64,000 nt of DNA from the NCBI GenBank assembly GCA_902728285.1, contig CACVBU010000865.1, positions 1,951,044 to 2,015,043 of the forward strand, written 5' to 3'. This DNA is from Clytia hemisphaerica. Taxonomy: Eukaryota; Cnidaria; Hydrozoa; Leptothecata; Clytiidae. The notes under the pieces are model-generated. The model saw nothing but the letters and a program-made list of their open reading frames with translations. It made no database searches and had not been told where the DNA came from. The position numbers and the translations under genes are program-made. Below, piece after piece: positions 43,501 through 55,110 of this stretch (positions are counted from its first letter, which is position 1; the number at the start of each line of letters is the position of its first letter).

Positions 43501-46500
43501 TGTCATTAATGTGTGTAAAGGCCGGTCTCTACAATTGCGCGCGTTTCAATCGCACCTTTTCGAGCAGAGCTTCCACGCTATTGGTCAAAAGAAAAATGAA
43601 GCAACTCCATTGGCGCGATCTGACGTAACGGTTGAAAAAAGTTGAAATATGTTCAACTTTTTTTTGAGCGTGTGCTAAATTTTTATGACGTAATCTTTTT
43701 TCCAAGCAAAAAGGGTTGAAACAAAAAAGTGCAATCACAGCGCGCGCAAGTGGAGACCGGCCTTAACACCACATGGCAGATGTGTGAAGCGTGGCGAGAC
43801 ATTGAAATTAAAAAGTCAATTTACCTTTTGGCATGATGAACTTCTGTTGGTTTAATAGTTGACCTCCAGGAAATTTATAGAGACGAACCTCAAATATTTT
43901 TCCATAATAACTTCTTTTGAACCACCCGAATTCACTCATATATATCTGGAAAAAAATAGATTAGTTAAGACTTTTGAACCACTGAAGCAAAACTATTTAT
44001 GTGTAAAAATGCATTTTGATTCGTTGCACATTTGATCCACTCCAATATTTATTGGATCGATTTTGATTAATTACAAGTAATTGTCCTTAACCAAACCCAG
44101 CTAGCACACGACGTTGTTTCAACATTCATCTAACGCAATATGGACGTTTTGAACGATAGAAAAACGTTAAAACGACGTTGTGTCCTTAGCCCTGTTTACT
44201 TATATGACTATCAACCAACTAAAGTTAAAACGGAGGAAAGCTCAAATAAGCTTACAATGCTTCCAAAAAAATATAAAATATCAAAACCTGGTGAAAATTG
44301 GGACTTTGACCCGAACCAGATCGGATTCGATTAGGGGATCCTCAGTGCGTGAACTAAACGCTTAGACCACTGAGCAAACTACTGGCCGAGCGCTGGCGAC
44401 TTTTCTTAGGGGTGTCATTGACTGACTGGCTTTTCGGATACAACCCTGTCTCAAAGCCCCGATGAGAACTTTTCCAACAGTGGGGATAAAAGGTTCTATC
44501 GAGATCTCAATGGGGATAAAAATTCTATTGTTCAATAGTCGAAAAATCCAGTCGAGATGGTTTTGGTGTGCAATTTATTCATTAAATTTCAAATAGAAAT
44601 AAAATCTAAAACAATTCAACAATTCAACTGAAGCACCTAGTTTCTGATCTTAATGGATACTGTAGAAAATTGAATATATTCATTGGGTGACTGTCGGCGG
44701 AGCGGAGCCAAGTGTGAAACAGTCTATCCCCATTTCTCTTTGCACAACATATCATCATTTTTTTGCGCTAGACCAGGTAGGTCGAATGCTGAGCTCAAAG
44801 TATCTTACCAACTAGATCGAATTACCAACTTTCACTGATTTGGTGGTGACCGGGGATCGAAACTACAACCCATAGATTGTACGGCGAATACTCTACCGAC
44901 TGAGCAACCCGAAAAATGAAAATTATAAAAGTAGTTTCCGATCTTAATCGGTAAATGAAAGTTACAATGTAAAATGAAGAAAGGTATTAAACATACCTCA
45001 CCCTGACTTACATTGTAATCTTCTACATCAAGCTCGTTATAAAACCTCCGAAATTCTTTCCCATCAACAATTAATTGTACATACATCATACTGCAACCTA
45101 CAAACATATAAAGTTTCAAGATGCGATGAAATATAAAGTCCTTTTACACAGAAATTATGGTGGATATTATTAAGATCTAATCGTCAATTGGAGCTAGTTG
45201 AATCAATTGCATTCAACCCTTCCAGACCACAACGTTTCGTGGTCCTCTGAATCAAGAAACGATTCCTAAGAAAAGTTGGAAAGCATGCTATACAGAGGAC
45301 AATGTGATTATTTCCCAAAGGGTAATTATAAGGTAATTTTCCCTGTGTGATGAAACTTTGGCTAAATCTTCAAGTGGGGGGAGGGAGGTTCACTGGAACG
45401 TCTAGGACATAGGGGTATTTTCACGAAATATTGTAAAATATTATCCCTGTATCAAAGCCCCTGTGGACCCTTTTCTCCTAGTGGAGCTCCACCGGGTCTG
45501 TCTGATACAGGGGTGTTAAAATGTTACCATTTGCATGTCTTGCGAAGTAAGCTCCATACGTGTATTGATACATTGGAAAATTATCTTCTGAAAGTTTGAC
45601 TTTGTTACGCTCTGGGAAACCCCACAGACCAACTCCATCTATCAAACATCCATTCGTTTCAATTGGTCGGTAATTATAACATGTCCTTAAATAGGTCGGT
45701 AGTATGGGCTGCAGAGTTCTATCTGATTGAAAAGAAAAATGTCAATATCAAGAATTAATATCTCCACCATCAGATCATCAGGGCATTAAACCAAAATATT
45801 ACATTATCAATCACGTATCCACCTTTTTTGAACTCATAGTCATCACGTAAAATATAGCTCAATTAAGCCATCACGCAAACATTAATCAATATCTACTTTT
45901 TTGATTGGAAAATGTTAAACCTTATCGGGGAAAACTTCGTCGGGGAAAATTTTCGTCGGGGAAAAATATTCGTCAGTCGCTGGTAGTTGGTAAACGCATT
46001 AAGGCTGGGAAAAATTTTCGTCGGGGAAAAATATTCGTCACTTGGCCAAAATTTCGTCACTTTTCCCCGACGAAGTTTTCCCCGATAAGGTAGTTAAAAA
46101 CTTACTTTTCTTTAGATATTCTTCTAGAAGGTACGTAGTGTTGCAATATTTCGGATATTTTTTCGCTAAAATATTAAAATATTAATCTAAGAAAATCTTC
46201 CTCAATAAATGCCTAAACACAGAGTCGGCATAAAGGACCAGCATCATGAAATAATCAAATGTTTTTTTCAAAATATACATGAATTGACAAAAGACCACCT
46301 TTTCAAAAACGGACATATAGCACCACGGAGAGCGAGATGCTTATGAAAGGTCCAATGTTAAATTTGAAAAAAAAAGAGAAAATATTTGTTTATTTTGCTT
46401 TGTCAGCATGTAGTGTGCGTCTGGTTTGTATATCATTGGCAAAAAAATCTTCAATTTGATTAAGAAAAACACCTACGTTTCTTTACGACACTACTTTCAA

Positions 46501-47651
46501 TTTCATCCTAAAACGAATACAAATAAACGTTCATCAATAAAAGCATCAAAGTACGGTAAAAACCATCATCTCACATTATTCTGAAAGCAAAGGATGTGCT
46601 AATGTAATGCGAAATATGGATCCTGTCAGAAACCAATTTTTAGCAAAAAAAATACAAAAAAATGGATCTTGTTAGACGAAAGTCCGACGAAATATTAATC
46701 CTTCCAGATACAAAGTTTCAAATTTTCGCATAAAGTCAACTCTGTCACATTCGAAATAGTGAATTTGTGACCCAGTTAGATATCAAAAAGTTTAAAATAG
46801 GGACCCTGGCCAGCAACACTCATCCATACCCAATCCTCTCGGCTGTGACTCCAGGCTGACTTATGGAAGAATCAAACAACGACGAGATTGACATCACTAT
46901 AGAAGTAGCCGGTGAAGATTTTTTTTAGAAATATGTGTTCTTATCTTCTAGGAGACCAAATGCTATGACCATTCAATTTTTTATACAAATGATGTGTTCT
47001 GATTTCTAAGAAACGTTTATCGCACTCGTCTCCTTAAACTTATCATTACTTTATGGTTTGATGTGTTCTAAAATCTAGGAAAAACAGTTTGCCAAAATAA
47101 ACTTGTAAGATATTTATTTTGCTCCACGAAAGATGTGTTCTGAAAAGTTCTAGGGTTACACGGTAGATGACCTTGATTATAACCTTGTCTCACCAGAACA
47201 CATCATTATTTCTAGCTGATTAATTTTCAAAGATCTGATCACAACATATCAAAATTTCTAGCTGAAATATGCTCTCAGAACACATCGGGGAAAAAGGTCA
47301 CCTCGCCGGCTGCTTTCGTCTCTAATCTTTTCAAAATTGTGAATCTAGGCAAATGAGGTCTAGGTGAAATATTCCTCAGTATTAAGATTAAGGCTTAGAT
47401 CAACCTCGTTCTCGTGTATCCCAGGCTTTATTAATTGACGTCAGAGAAAATATCTAGCGCTATCAGTAAGCATCAAAAGGTGATAATACGCAGGGAACGA
47501 GGTTGGCTAGGCTTAGATAAGTAGCAATATATTAATTTCAAAGCATAGAGTATAGAAGATGAGAAAGCGATTTATAGAAACTTACACTTTGTGCTATGAG
47601 GCAGAAGATGCAGACCATTGCGATTGATGTTCCGATTGATCGGGTACACAT
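40584..47651 (-). CDS. single-pass membrane protein, family not recognised (8 coding exons)
   Basis: Minus-strand exons at 47586-47651, 45528-45708 (or to 45722), 44997-45097, 43825-43945, 42796-42834, 41742-41792, 41293-41446 and 40584-40851 have GT-AG borders and compatible phases, giving about 326-330 residues without a stop. The first exon is a signal peptide (TSIAMVCIFCLIAQS). The ectodomain holds about eight Cys (in RTCYNYRP, NGCLIDG, GCSMMYV, DECEME, KNCPLF, EFCNHA, WVDCKVY) and N-glycosylation sequons NVS and NTT. The transmembrane helix is YWVPITIFCVIIIVAGLV, followed by a basic stop-transfer (QKYRKKF) and a short tail of about 55 residues rich in Thr, Pro and Gln. This is the layout of a type I receptor or adhesion protein; I do not recognise the fold. 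It seems functional. Confidence 0.75.
41050..41160 (-). repeat. dispersed repeat (GACAGGGTCCATTTTTCAAA family)
   Basis: Minus-strand fragment of the repeat also found at 50216-50475 and 57285-57605. It lies in the last intron of the membrane-protein gene. Confidence 0.6.
42506..42745. mobile_element. PIF/Harbinger-type MITE, copy 1
   Basis: Inverted ends AGGCCGGTCTCC, flanked by TAA on both sides (42503-42505 and 42746-42748). It shares TTGGCGCGATCTGACGTAAC and GACGTAATCTTTTTTCC-like segments with copies at 43519 and 55708. A TAA duplication with GGCC ends fits PIF/Harbinger. Confidence 0.85.
43519..43763. mobile_element. PIF/Harbinger-type MITE, copy 2
   Basis: Same ends and interior as copy 1, flanked by TAA at 43516-43518 and 43764-43766. 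It lies between exons 4 and 5 of the membrane-protein gene, as does copy 1. Confidence 0.87.
44096..44184. mobile_element. ACGTTGTTTCAACG palindromic MITE, copy 1 (right end damaged)
   Basis: Starts CCCAGCTAGCACACGACG, with the TTCAACATTCATCTAACG core; the right end is lost after ACGACGTTGTGT. Confidence 0.8.
44322..44395 (-). mobile_element. tRNA-derived SINE head (minus strand)
   Basis: Read on the minus strand there is an A-box-like GCTCAGTGGTCTAAGCG and, about 30 bases on, a B-box-like AATCGAATCC at tRNA spacing. No intact tRNA fold is apparent, so I call it a SINE and not a tRNA gene. Confidence 0.6.
44845..44912 (-). mobile_element. tRNA-derived SINE head (minus strand), second copy type
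   Basis: The minus strand reads GGGTTGCTCAGTCGGTAGAG (A box), then GTTTCGATCCCCGGTCAC (B box) at tRNA-like spacing. The SINE body would extend down to about 44680. It lies in the intron before exon 4 of the membrane-protein gene. Confidence 0.65.
45443..45512. mobile_element. short inverted-repeat relic, CCTGTATCAAAG family
   Basis: ATCCCTGTATCAAAGCCCC at the left and CTGATACAGGGGTGT at the right form an inverted pair around CCTAGTGGAGCTCCACCGGG. Related CCCCTGTCTCA / ACCGGGTCTG segments occur near 44440, 49250, 53850-54370, 56062 and 60510-60860. Confidence 0.6.
45919..46091. mobile_element. TCGGGGAAAA-rich MITE, possible TTAA target
   Basis: Inverted ends ACCTTATCGGGGAAAACTTC and its complement enclose repeated TTTTCGTCGGGGAAAA motifs. 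TTAA touches the left end (45915-45918) and lies two bases outside the right end (46094-46097). It sits between exons 1 and 2 of the membrane-protein gene. Confidence 0.7.
46905..47322. mobile_element. inverted-repeat element with GATGTGTTCT motifs
   Basis: The end segments AGTAGCCGGTGAAGATTTTT and AGCAGCCGGCGAGGTGACC (complement of the right end) are similar. Between them GATGTGTTCT occurs four times in one direction, then AGAACACATC twice in the other. No flank duplication was identified. Confidence 0.5.
47401..47509. mobile_element. CAACCTCGTT MITE with 9-bp target duplication
   Basis: The left end CAACCTCGTTCTCGTGTATC and right end AACGAGGTTGGCTA are inverted over ten bases. Direct repeats GGCTTAGAT flank it (47392-47400 and 47510-47518). 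Partial relatives lie at 20713 and 56440. Confidence 0.75.
47586..47651 (-). other. signal-peptide exon of the membrane protein
   Basis: ATG at 47649-47651 opens 22 codons with a hydrophobic core AMVCIFCLIA. The exon ends at T|GTAAGT in phase 0, which pairs with an acceptor CTGCAG before 45708. An alternative donor two bases earlier (A|GTGTAAG, phase 1) would pair with the acceptor AATCAG before 45722 and add an NRT sequon. Confidence 0.7.
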
Positions 47652-47659
47652 TATAAATT

Positions 47660-48730
47660 TTTTGCAGATTTGTATCTAAATCTGAAATTGAGATTTAACA
47701 GAGTATAAGTTATAAGTAAGTATGAATTTGGGACGATTGAAAAATATCTAAACAAACAAGTAAGACTGGACATACTTTCTCGAAAGTTTCGAAAGCTCTA
47801 ACTGACCCTAATTTCTGTATAACTGTAAGTGTTGTGACCTTTGGAAATTTGCTCTGTATTACCATATTATACACCCCCTGTGTCACAGACTCGCTGTAAA
47901 AATTTCCCAACATTTCGTCTCCACAAAGGAATTTTTTATCCCCATTGTTATTTCGATAGAAACTTTTATCCAAACTATGGGAAATAATTCCACCGAGGCT
48001 GTAAGATGGGGATGTTTTTAGATCTCAAAGCCACTTCTTCCTTGATCCCTATAAAACACAATAAATTACTTGTCAAGATTTCGTCCATATCATACCAAGT
48101 AAAGGATTACAACAAAATTAAAGAAAGAAAAACATATTACTTTCTTGAAGAATACAGCAAGAAAAATGCTAAATACCTTCTTTTCCAGTTAACATTATAC
48201 AAAATTACGTTGCTTCATTATTGAAAATAACTCTTTTTTTGTTTATAGGAAAACATCTTGTAATAGTTGCCAAGTTAAAAGCATTTAAAGTTAACGTCCG
48301 AACACTATAATTATACTACAGGTGGCATTAGGAGTCTATATAAATTTAGGGACTTGGAAGATCTTCAGTTATTCATTGAAACAAAGTATGTTGAAACTTA
48401 TATAAATTATATTTATTTATCTTAACGAGCCTTTTATTGATGTTGTTTTGTTGTTTTTTTCTTATAGTAAAATTTGCATTTTGTTTTTCTAATTCTATAA
48501 TTAACTAATTATAAAAAACTGCAAATCTATTACAATAATCGATGCCGCTCGTTGTAGCGGTTTGACAGACCACGGAAATGCAAAAAGATGGATGAACGTC
48601 ATAACAAAGAGAGTTGTGATTGGTTGATTATCTATGAGATGACAGAATCTGACCAATAAGATATTGTTTAGTTTGAATGTATGTTAAGTAATTTAACAAG
48701 CTTGAGCGGTAGAAGAAAAGTTTTTGTATC
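47660..48730. other. 5' flank of the membrane-protein gene
   Basis: Would hold its promoter and any 5' untranslated exon. No TATA box or other motif stood out. The small open frames at 47710-47973 (minus) and 48006-48224 (plus) are unsupported. Confidence 0.4.
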
Positions 48731-48732
48731 AA

Positions 48733-48841
48733 CCCGGCCGGCACACAACGTCAAAACAACGTCAAAACAACGTCCATTTGACATTCATAACGTCCAAATA
48801 ACGTTATTTGAACGTTAAAGCAACGTTGTGTGCCAGCTGGG
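48733..48841. mobile_element. ACGTTGTTTCAACG palindromic MITE, copy 2
   Basis: Runs from CCCGGCCGGCACACAACGTC to GCAACGTTGTGTGCCAGCTGGG (ends inverted). The interior is made of AACGT-based palindromes, as in copies at 44096, 51348 and 55111. Confidence 0.85.
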
Positions 48842-48844
48842 AAT

Positions 48845-50210
48845 CACGAAGCTGTGATGCCAAAAATGTTATTTTACTTCTTTCTTTCAGCTATTAACAA
48901 AACAAACGATAGCCCCTGGTCTAGGGAGACGGGTTTCACTGAAAGCAACGAACTTGTCCATAGCTGTGCGAGCAGGATATCAAACCTTCCCTGAATTGTA
49001 ACTCATATTTAATCAGTTTTCTCTGCGATACAGCCCAAAATCTAGTCAATGGTGATGTTAGTAAATATTCCCTCTTCGCCCACACCCGGTGAGATCCTTT
49101 CCGATTAGAAATATTGGCCAAAAGAGGAAAATTATCATCTTATTTTTGTCCATGCTAAAATTAATCAAATAAACAAATCTTCACTGCAAAATTTTGTGCT
49201 ATTTTTTTCTATAGCAACTGAAATTTCTGACTTGAAGACTTGAAGACAATAGAATTCACATCCCCATCCATAAAAAAACATCCCCATCGAGTTTCAGTCC
49301 GTCATTTTTGCTCCCACTGGCTGAAAAAATCATACCGGGTCTAGAAAGGAGGTGTATCAACTCCCATTAGATTCTCCTCAGAACCATAAACTCAATAAAA
49401 AAATTTAAATTTTTTTATTAGAATCGTCAAATTTGCAGAGCAGCTTCAAGAAAAACATTCAATTCCACACACACATTGATTCCACCAGTAGAGTCATTTA
49501 GGGATTCATGAATAATAGTAAACAATTCATTGTATAGTTTATTCGATATTTTCCAGTATAAACCAGACGTTTTTACCAATATGGAATAACCAACACTTTA
49601 TTAAAGTGAGCAATTTGTTCATAACCTTTAACCTAATTATAATTACTTCCTCATTCAAATGTGCCCTGATATTTGGGTTGACGCCAACAAATTGAAATTT
49701 AGGTCATTTCCATTTGGTAGGTTGATTAGAAACACATTAAAATCCATTTTATTTGCCAAAATGTGACTCAAATTAATGATGTTATCGATAAAATAACCTT
49801 GTGATTCACAGACATGAAATTCTGCCTTGGGTTCTCTTAAAGACCATTGGATTATTGTTTATAACGGAGACGAGGAAAATTGTACTCATGTAGCAAAACA
49901 TTGCCATACATAAATAAATAAATATTGAAAATGTATTGTATTCCACCTTTTTGAATCTGATGGGTGAATAAAAAGACTTTAGTTTTCAGTTGCACATACG
50001 CGGCTCAATTTTTAAGAAGTTCGATAGGTTTCTTCAAAGGGTATTTCACTAGAAAAATACCTATTATTGTCTTAAGCTCGTATGAAGAGGTCAATCCTGA
50101 TGAGAAGGAATGCTTAAAAATTGACGGGTTGGTCGTTGAGGTTCAAACCGTGGAGCTAAAAATTTACAGTCCTTAATGCCCGGGGGATCACTTAGGTAAA
50201 TAAGGGTACG
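48845..50210. other. gene-free stretch
   Basis: Contains a member of the ACCGGGTCTG dispersed family near 49250-49350. No exon recognised. Confidence 0.4.
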
Positions 50211-50215
50211 GAGAC

Positions 50216-50475
50216 ACGTGTCTCTGATCAGGGTCCCTTTTTTTCAGATGAGATGGAGTTTTTACAAGCTGGGATGCGATTTTCTTTGTGTGTATTTTAC
50301 GGAACAAATGGAAATAATTTTTTTCTAATTTTACGTCTTCTTTTGGTCAGTTTTTAGAGTGATCAAATTTTCCTTCTGACAGGGTTCAAGTTTTACCAAA
50401 CAATCATTTTTGACAGGGTCCACTTTTCAAACTTCAGCGGAAAATCACCGTCGGCCTTCAAAGTCAGTGCCCTCT
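50216..50475 (+). repeat. dispersed repeat (GACAGGGTCCATTTTTCAAA family), copy
   Basis: Carries TCAGGGTCCCTTTTTTTC at the start, GACAGGGTCCACTTTTCAAA near the end and CCGTCGGCCTTCAAAGTCAG at the end. The same order is seen at 57285-57605 and, inverted, at 41050-41160. Confidence 0.7.
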
Positions 50476-50746
50476 CCTCCGTGCCTGAATGGTACTAAAA
50501 TTTGTAATTTCTCTCTCAATTTAAAATATTTCTTAATTCTTACCAACATTTGAACTCTCAGACCTTGATAGATCTTTTTCAATTTCTGCAATACTAAATT
50601 GTTCGAAGTAAAGGTTTCTTGTCTGGCCTCCTCTTTTCTAAGCCTACTTCTGAAAATTCGATACATTTTCCAAAAGCCCCTGAAGAGATCGATGCTGCTG
50701 TGTATATGGGTTAAATGTACGCATATTTCAGTACTCGCGTTGTTGA

Positions 50747-50880
50747 AATACATTGGAGTCTCAGCAACTCAAACACGCAGGGTGAACGCACATTTTGTTC
50801 GAATTTGAAGAGTTTCGAGTTACGGAATAAGGTATTATTAACTAAAAAAGGACCATAAAACCTTTTCGGCGAGTTAAAGG
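50747..50880 (+). repeat. TGGAGTCTC/CGAGTTA dispersed repeat, copy 1
   Basis: Shares with 51328-51555 the segments GTTGAAATACATTGGAGTCTC, GCACATTTTGTTCGAATTT, TTCGAGTTA and GGACCATAAAA. The second copy is split by a MITE. Confidence 0.7.
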
Positions 50881-50912
50881 GGGCTTAATATATGTATATT
50901 TCAGTACTTGTA

Positions 50913-51306
50913 GAAGGCGCAGTAGTGTAGTGGTTATCAATCTTGACTGCTGTCCAGGAGGTCGGGGTTCGATTCCCGCTCGGTGCTGTGATTCACTTGG
51001 CAAGTGAATGTACCTTCGCGCGGGCCAACCCATGCCATGTGAGCGGAATTGGGTAGACAGAAACTCAAGAAGCCTGTCTGCGACTGTGCTAGGTATCGAT
51101 TCCACAATCCATCGTGGATGAGGTGAGAGTGCGCTGGCCTTGTTCCCTAGTGGTTCACGCTGGACTTAACGCACCTGATCCAAAAACTGTGTGTCAGTGT
51201 CTCACAAAGTGGTCGCAGTATAAACCATCGCGTAGACGGTTCTAATGAGACGACTCCTAGACCACTCAATACGGAACCGGATGTCCTCTGCAAAGAGCAG
51301 TCAGTC
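50913..51306 (+). mobile_element. tRNA-derived SINE
   Basis: The 5' part (50915-50988) looks like a tRNA: A-box AGTAGTGTAGTGGTTATCA and B-box GGGGTTCGATTCCCGCTC, with a partly paired acceptor stem. A 300-base body without coding frame follows. Imperfect direct repeats ATTTCAGTACTTGTAG (50898-50913) and ATTTCAGTTCTTGTGTAG (51310) flank it, consistent with a target duplication. Confidence 0.75.
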
Positions 51307-51327
51307 ATTATTTCAGTTCTTGTGTAG

Positions 51328-51555
51328 TTGAAGTACAGTGGAGTCTCCCCAGCTGACACACAACGTTGTTTCAACGTTCATCTAACGTTATATGGACGTT
51401 GTGAACGTTAAATAAACGTTGAAACAACGTTGTGTGCCAGCTGGGTCCACAACTCGAACACACACGACAGTGAAAGCACATTTTGTTCAAATTTCGAGTT
51501 ATGGTATAAGGCATTTTTAACTAAAAGAAGGGACCATAAAATTCTTCCGAGTTAA
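51328..51555 (+). repeat. TGGAGTCTC/CGAGTTA dispersed repeat, copy 2 (split by MITE)
   Basis: Same sequence as 50747-50880, but the segment after TGGAGTCTC is interrupted by the MITE at 51348-51445 and resumes with ACAACTCGAACAC. Confidence 0.7.
51348..51445. mobile_element. ACGTTGTTTCAACG palindromic MITE, copy 3
   Basis: CCCAGCTGACACACAACG to CGTTGTGTGCCAGCTGGG, with TC directly outside both ends. Comparison with the uninterrupted copy at 50747 shows the insertion point. Confidence 0.88.
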
Positions 51556-51643
51556 AAGACATTTGAGGTATAGAGGCTCCAGTGAAAGATATGTATTTAC
51601 ACTATTTCCTGTGAATAATCCATTTATGAGGAAGGTTTACATT

Positions 51644-52660
51644 CTAAAGTCTGTCCAGATATAATTGGCAGTGGAAACAAGAATCCCTGTAACTTTTGAT
51701 AGTCAAATATAATTATGGAAATTCTTTTTGCTTGTTTTAGAGAATCAAAAGCGCTACATTTGAATGTTTTTTTGGTTGAAAAATTCGCGATTTTTAACGG
51801 TTAAATTTGCGATTGTAAAAATTGAGCTTTTTTTCTACTTATGCTATAACGTTCATTTTTACACCAGTGGTAGTTCAACCTTAGGTTAAGAATTTTCTTA
51901 AGTTTCAAGGCAAACTGAAAAGTCCTTCGGAAGATATGGGACCCGAAATACCCCTTGGTAGCACTTTTCTGTGAAATATCAAATCTCCAACTTATTACTA
52001 AAAACGGGGGTAGTGATATGATTGATAAAACAGTTTTTCGATTATAACACATTTTACGATCTCTTTAATGACCTCATAGCCAAACTGTGTTTAGTGTTTT
52101 GGGAATTAGCAAAGTTCTTTAATGACTTAAAAATAACAAAGGTAATAAAAGTTAATGCTTATCTTTTCAATAAAAACAATTATACTGTGATTTCACTTCG
52201 TTTCGAAATAATCAATGATACCAATAATACCAATACACCAACACTTAACATTTTCCAACTTTTAATTGCACTGTTCAAAAAAGATAACATAAACCCCCGT
52301 TTTTAGTAATAAGTTTGAGATTTGATATTTCACAGAAAAGTGCTACCAAGGGGTATTTCGGGTCCCATATCTTCCGAAGGACTTTTTTGTCTGCCTTGAA
52401 ATTTAAGAAACTTTTTAGCCTAAGGTTGAACTACCACTGGTGTAAAAATGAACGTTAAAGCATAAGTATAAAAAAAGCTCAATTTTTACAATCGCAAATT
52501 TAACCGCTAAGACTCGCGAATTTTTCAACCAAAAATTCATTCAAATGTAGCGCTTTTGATTCTTTAAAACAAGCAAAAAAAAATCCCATAATTATATTTG
52601 ACTATCAAAAGTTACAGGCATTCTTGTTTCCACTGCCAATTATATCTGGACAGACTTTAG
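51644..52660. mobile_element. 1.0-kb element with about 365-bp inverted arms
   Basis: The arms 51644-52008 and 52290-52660 are near-perfect inverted copies starting CTAAAGTCTGTCCAGATATA and ending near ACGGGGGT / ACCCCCGT. They enclose about 280 unique bases. No transposase. A target duplication was not identified. The open frame at 52022-52306 in the centre is AT-rich and unsupported. Confidence 0.88.
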
Positions 52661-52664
52661 TATT

Positions 52665-55105
52665 TCATCATTTATAAACAATCAACAGGAAGTGTTTGAC
52701 AAAAAATTGTCTGCGATATCAACGTTGCAATCTTTTAGATGACAAGAAGCCGGAAAAAGTTGACGTTGAAATATAATGGTGATAAACACGAAATTTGCCA
52801 GCTAGACTTTGCACATTTTTGACATTTTGTGATAGGGAGTTTCACGGTTTGTGATAAACCCAATAAGCTTTTTTATCATCTAAGATTCTAATGAAAAAGT
52901 GATTTGTGCACTGGGGACTTTTTTTCTAAAAATGGAATGCAGAAAATAATCAGTCTGAATTATCGAGCTATGGCACAAATTGGTCAAAAATTCCAGGATT
53001 TAAAAGAATGTTCTTAAATTTCTCGAGAAAATTTTCGATGTGGGAAATCGGATGATCATTTTTACAGTGCAACGGAAATCTGGCGAGAAAGACTGAATTG
53101 TGACATCAAATACCTCACATTGCCTAGTTTTAAATTTTCAATATATTAGGAGAAAAAGTTCTATTTTCTGTTATTCTTTGATTTCTGTAAATCCTTACAA
53201 TTTTTATCTTAAAGGGTGTTGCCGCAAAATCTACATTTCCGGTGTATCTGATAAAAAAAAGTGGCTGTGAGATAAATGTTCTTTACAAACACTTGGTATC
53301 GAAAAAACGTGCACAGTTTCATGATTTGCTAAAATAGATTCCCAAGAGTAATTACAATGGATATTACATCCCTTGAGACATTAAATGATTTTTTTATGAA
53401 TAAAAAGTAGTTGTAATAGATCGACTTAAAACCAATTCACTGAACTTGGTTCTAGGTCCAAAAAAAAAAAATAAATAAAAAGTGTTTCCAGTTCAACCAA
53501 GTAGAGACTTATACGCATGCGTTAATTATCGTTTTTTAAACTGCTTATAACGTAAAGTACAAAAAGTAATGAATATGTAGGTAAGGTTTAAGAAGGCAAA
53601 ATATGACGTTCTTTGATGGGGTTAGGGTTAGGTCGTTCTTTATGTCGTTTTTAAAAAGTTATTTGTCGTTCCTTTTAGATGGTCTGGATGAACATCAGTC
53701 TCATAAGATCTTGTTAAAGGTCCAAAAAAGCACAACGTTGATTTATACAACCTACAACTAACTACAATGAACCAAAAGGTAGGCCCCATTCCAATACAAC
53801 CCCGTGCCACAAACCTGATAGGACCCCCGAAAATTTGACCAGAATTTCATCCCTGGTGAGACTATAATTTAAATTCTATGTGGATAAAAGAACTTTGATT
53901 TTACCCCCCAAATTCACAAGTCAATGAAATGACACTCCAATATCATCCCCAATGGATTTATCAAACTTGGAATAATAGAATTTTTATCCCAATTGTTGGA
54001 AAAAGTTCCACTTTGGCTGTGAGAAATATTTGAGTTTATTCATGACTGCAGCCAACCAACAAACACCCCCTTTCCACAGACCCACTTCGAACCCACTTCG
54101 AACTGGAAAAATTGATCAAAGTATCCTCCCCAGTGGAAAAGTATGGCTACAATTTTTTACTACACTGAAAATAATCAAATAAAACAATCACCCGTGAAAA
54201 ATATTGAGCTATGTTCCCCATTCCCGATGAATTTTCTGACTTGAAAACAAAATAATTCAAATCTCCAGACAAAAAGAAAATATGGAAATATTAATCCCCA
54301 TAGAGTTTCAATTCGTTCTTTATACTCCAACTGGCTAGAATAATTCTACCGGGTCTGCGAGAAAAGGATGATAACAAGGGAAGGAGCTAACTGTAAAATT
54401 AATGTACTCTAGATATCAGAAAACATTTCCTAAATCGCTACTGGGAACAATAAAATCTTTATTCCAGCTGTGGGAAAAGAGGTGTTTTGATATTGAATGT
54501 GACGTTGTTCTAATTTTAACCATCGATTAAGGCTCATTGCAAAAGTATCTCGACCAAGTAGTGTACTCCAGATATCAGAAAACATTCCCTAAAAACTAAA
54601 AATTAAAATCATCATCTTAAGCGAAGAAAACCAAAATCCCAACATATTTACAACACGAAAGATCTATTAGGTAGCCATTTTAATTTTTCTAATGCAAATA
54701 ACAATTTTTACTTCACTCAATGCATGAAATTTTTACAACGGCCTCACAAAGGAGAAAGCTCTATCCAATTGTTTCAGTACCTCTACTACAATAATATTTT
54801 GAAATCACAAGTACCCTGAGTGCTATGTTTTCAAATTTCTGTCGTAAAAGTCAAGTTGAGAAATCTAAATAAAAATTACCTTTCTTTAAGATTGCAATAA
54901 AATGATTTATTTAGAAAGGCTTTTCTCAAGAATTGGGATTTTCCGATCCCTTTTTCGACGTTGTATTTTTCTATAGAAACGAATTTACATATAAAAAATA
55001 TCTTATAGTCAAAGAGCGAGTAACAGACATCTTAAAACCTCAATCAATAATCGTTTTTTTTTGGTTTTTCAAATCTTTTTAAAGGAGGGAATAGCACTGG
55101 TACCA
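52665..55105. other. gene-free stretch with dispersed-repeat fragments
   Basis: Fragments of the ACCGGGTCTG/CCCCAC family lie at about 53840-54370. ATCAGAAAACATTNCCTAAA occurs twice (about 54416 and 54576). No exon recognised. Confidence 0.4.
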
Positions 55106-55110
55106 CTGAT

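Noticed and set aside
48936..49121. 61-residue minus frame (MANISNRKGSHRVWAKREYL...)
   Set aside because: Looks mildly coding-like but has no borders, partner exons or family signature.
50915..50988. Possible functional tRNA gene
   Set aside because: A and B boxes are good, but the acceptor and anticodon stems pair poorly and a SINE-like body with flanking repeats follows.
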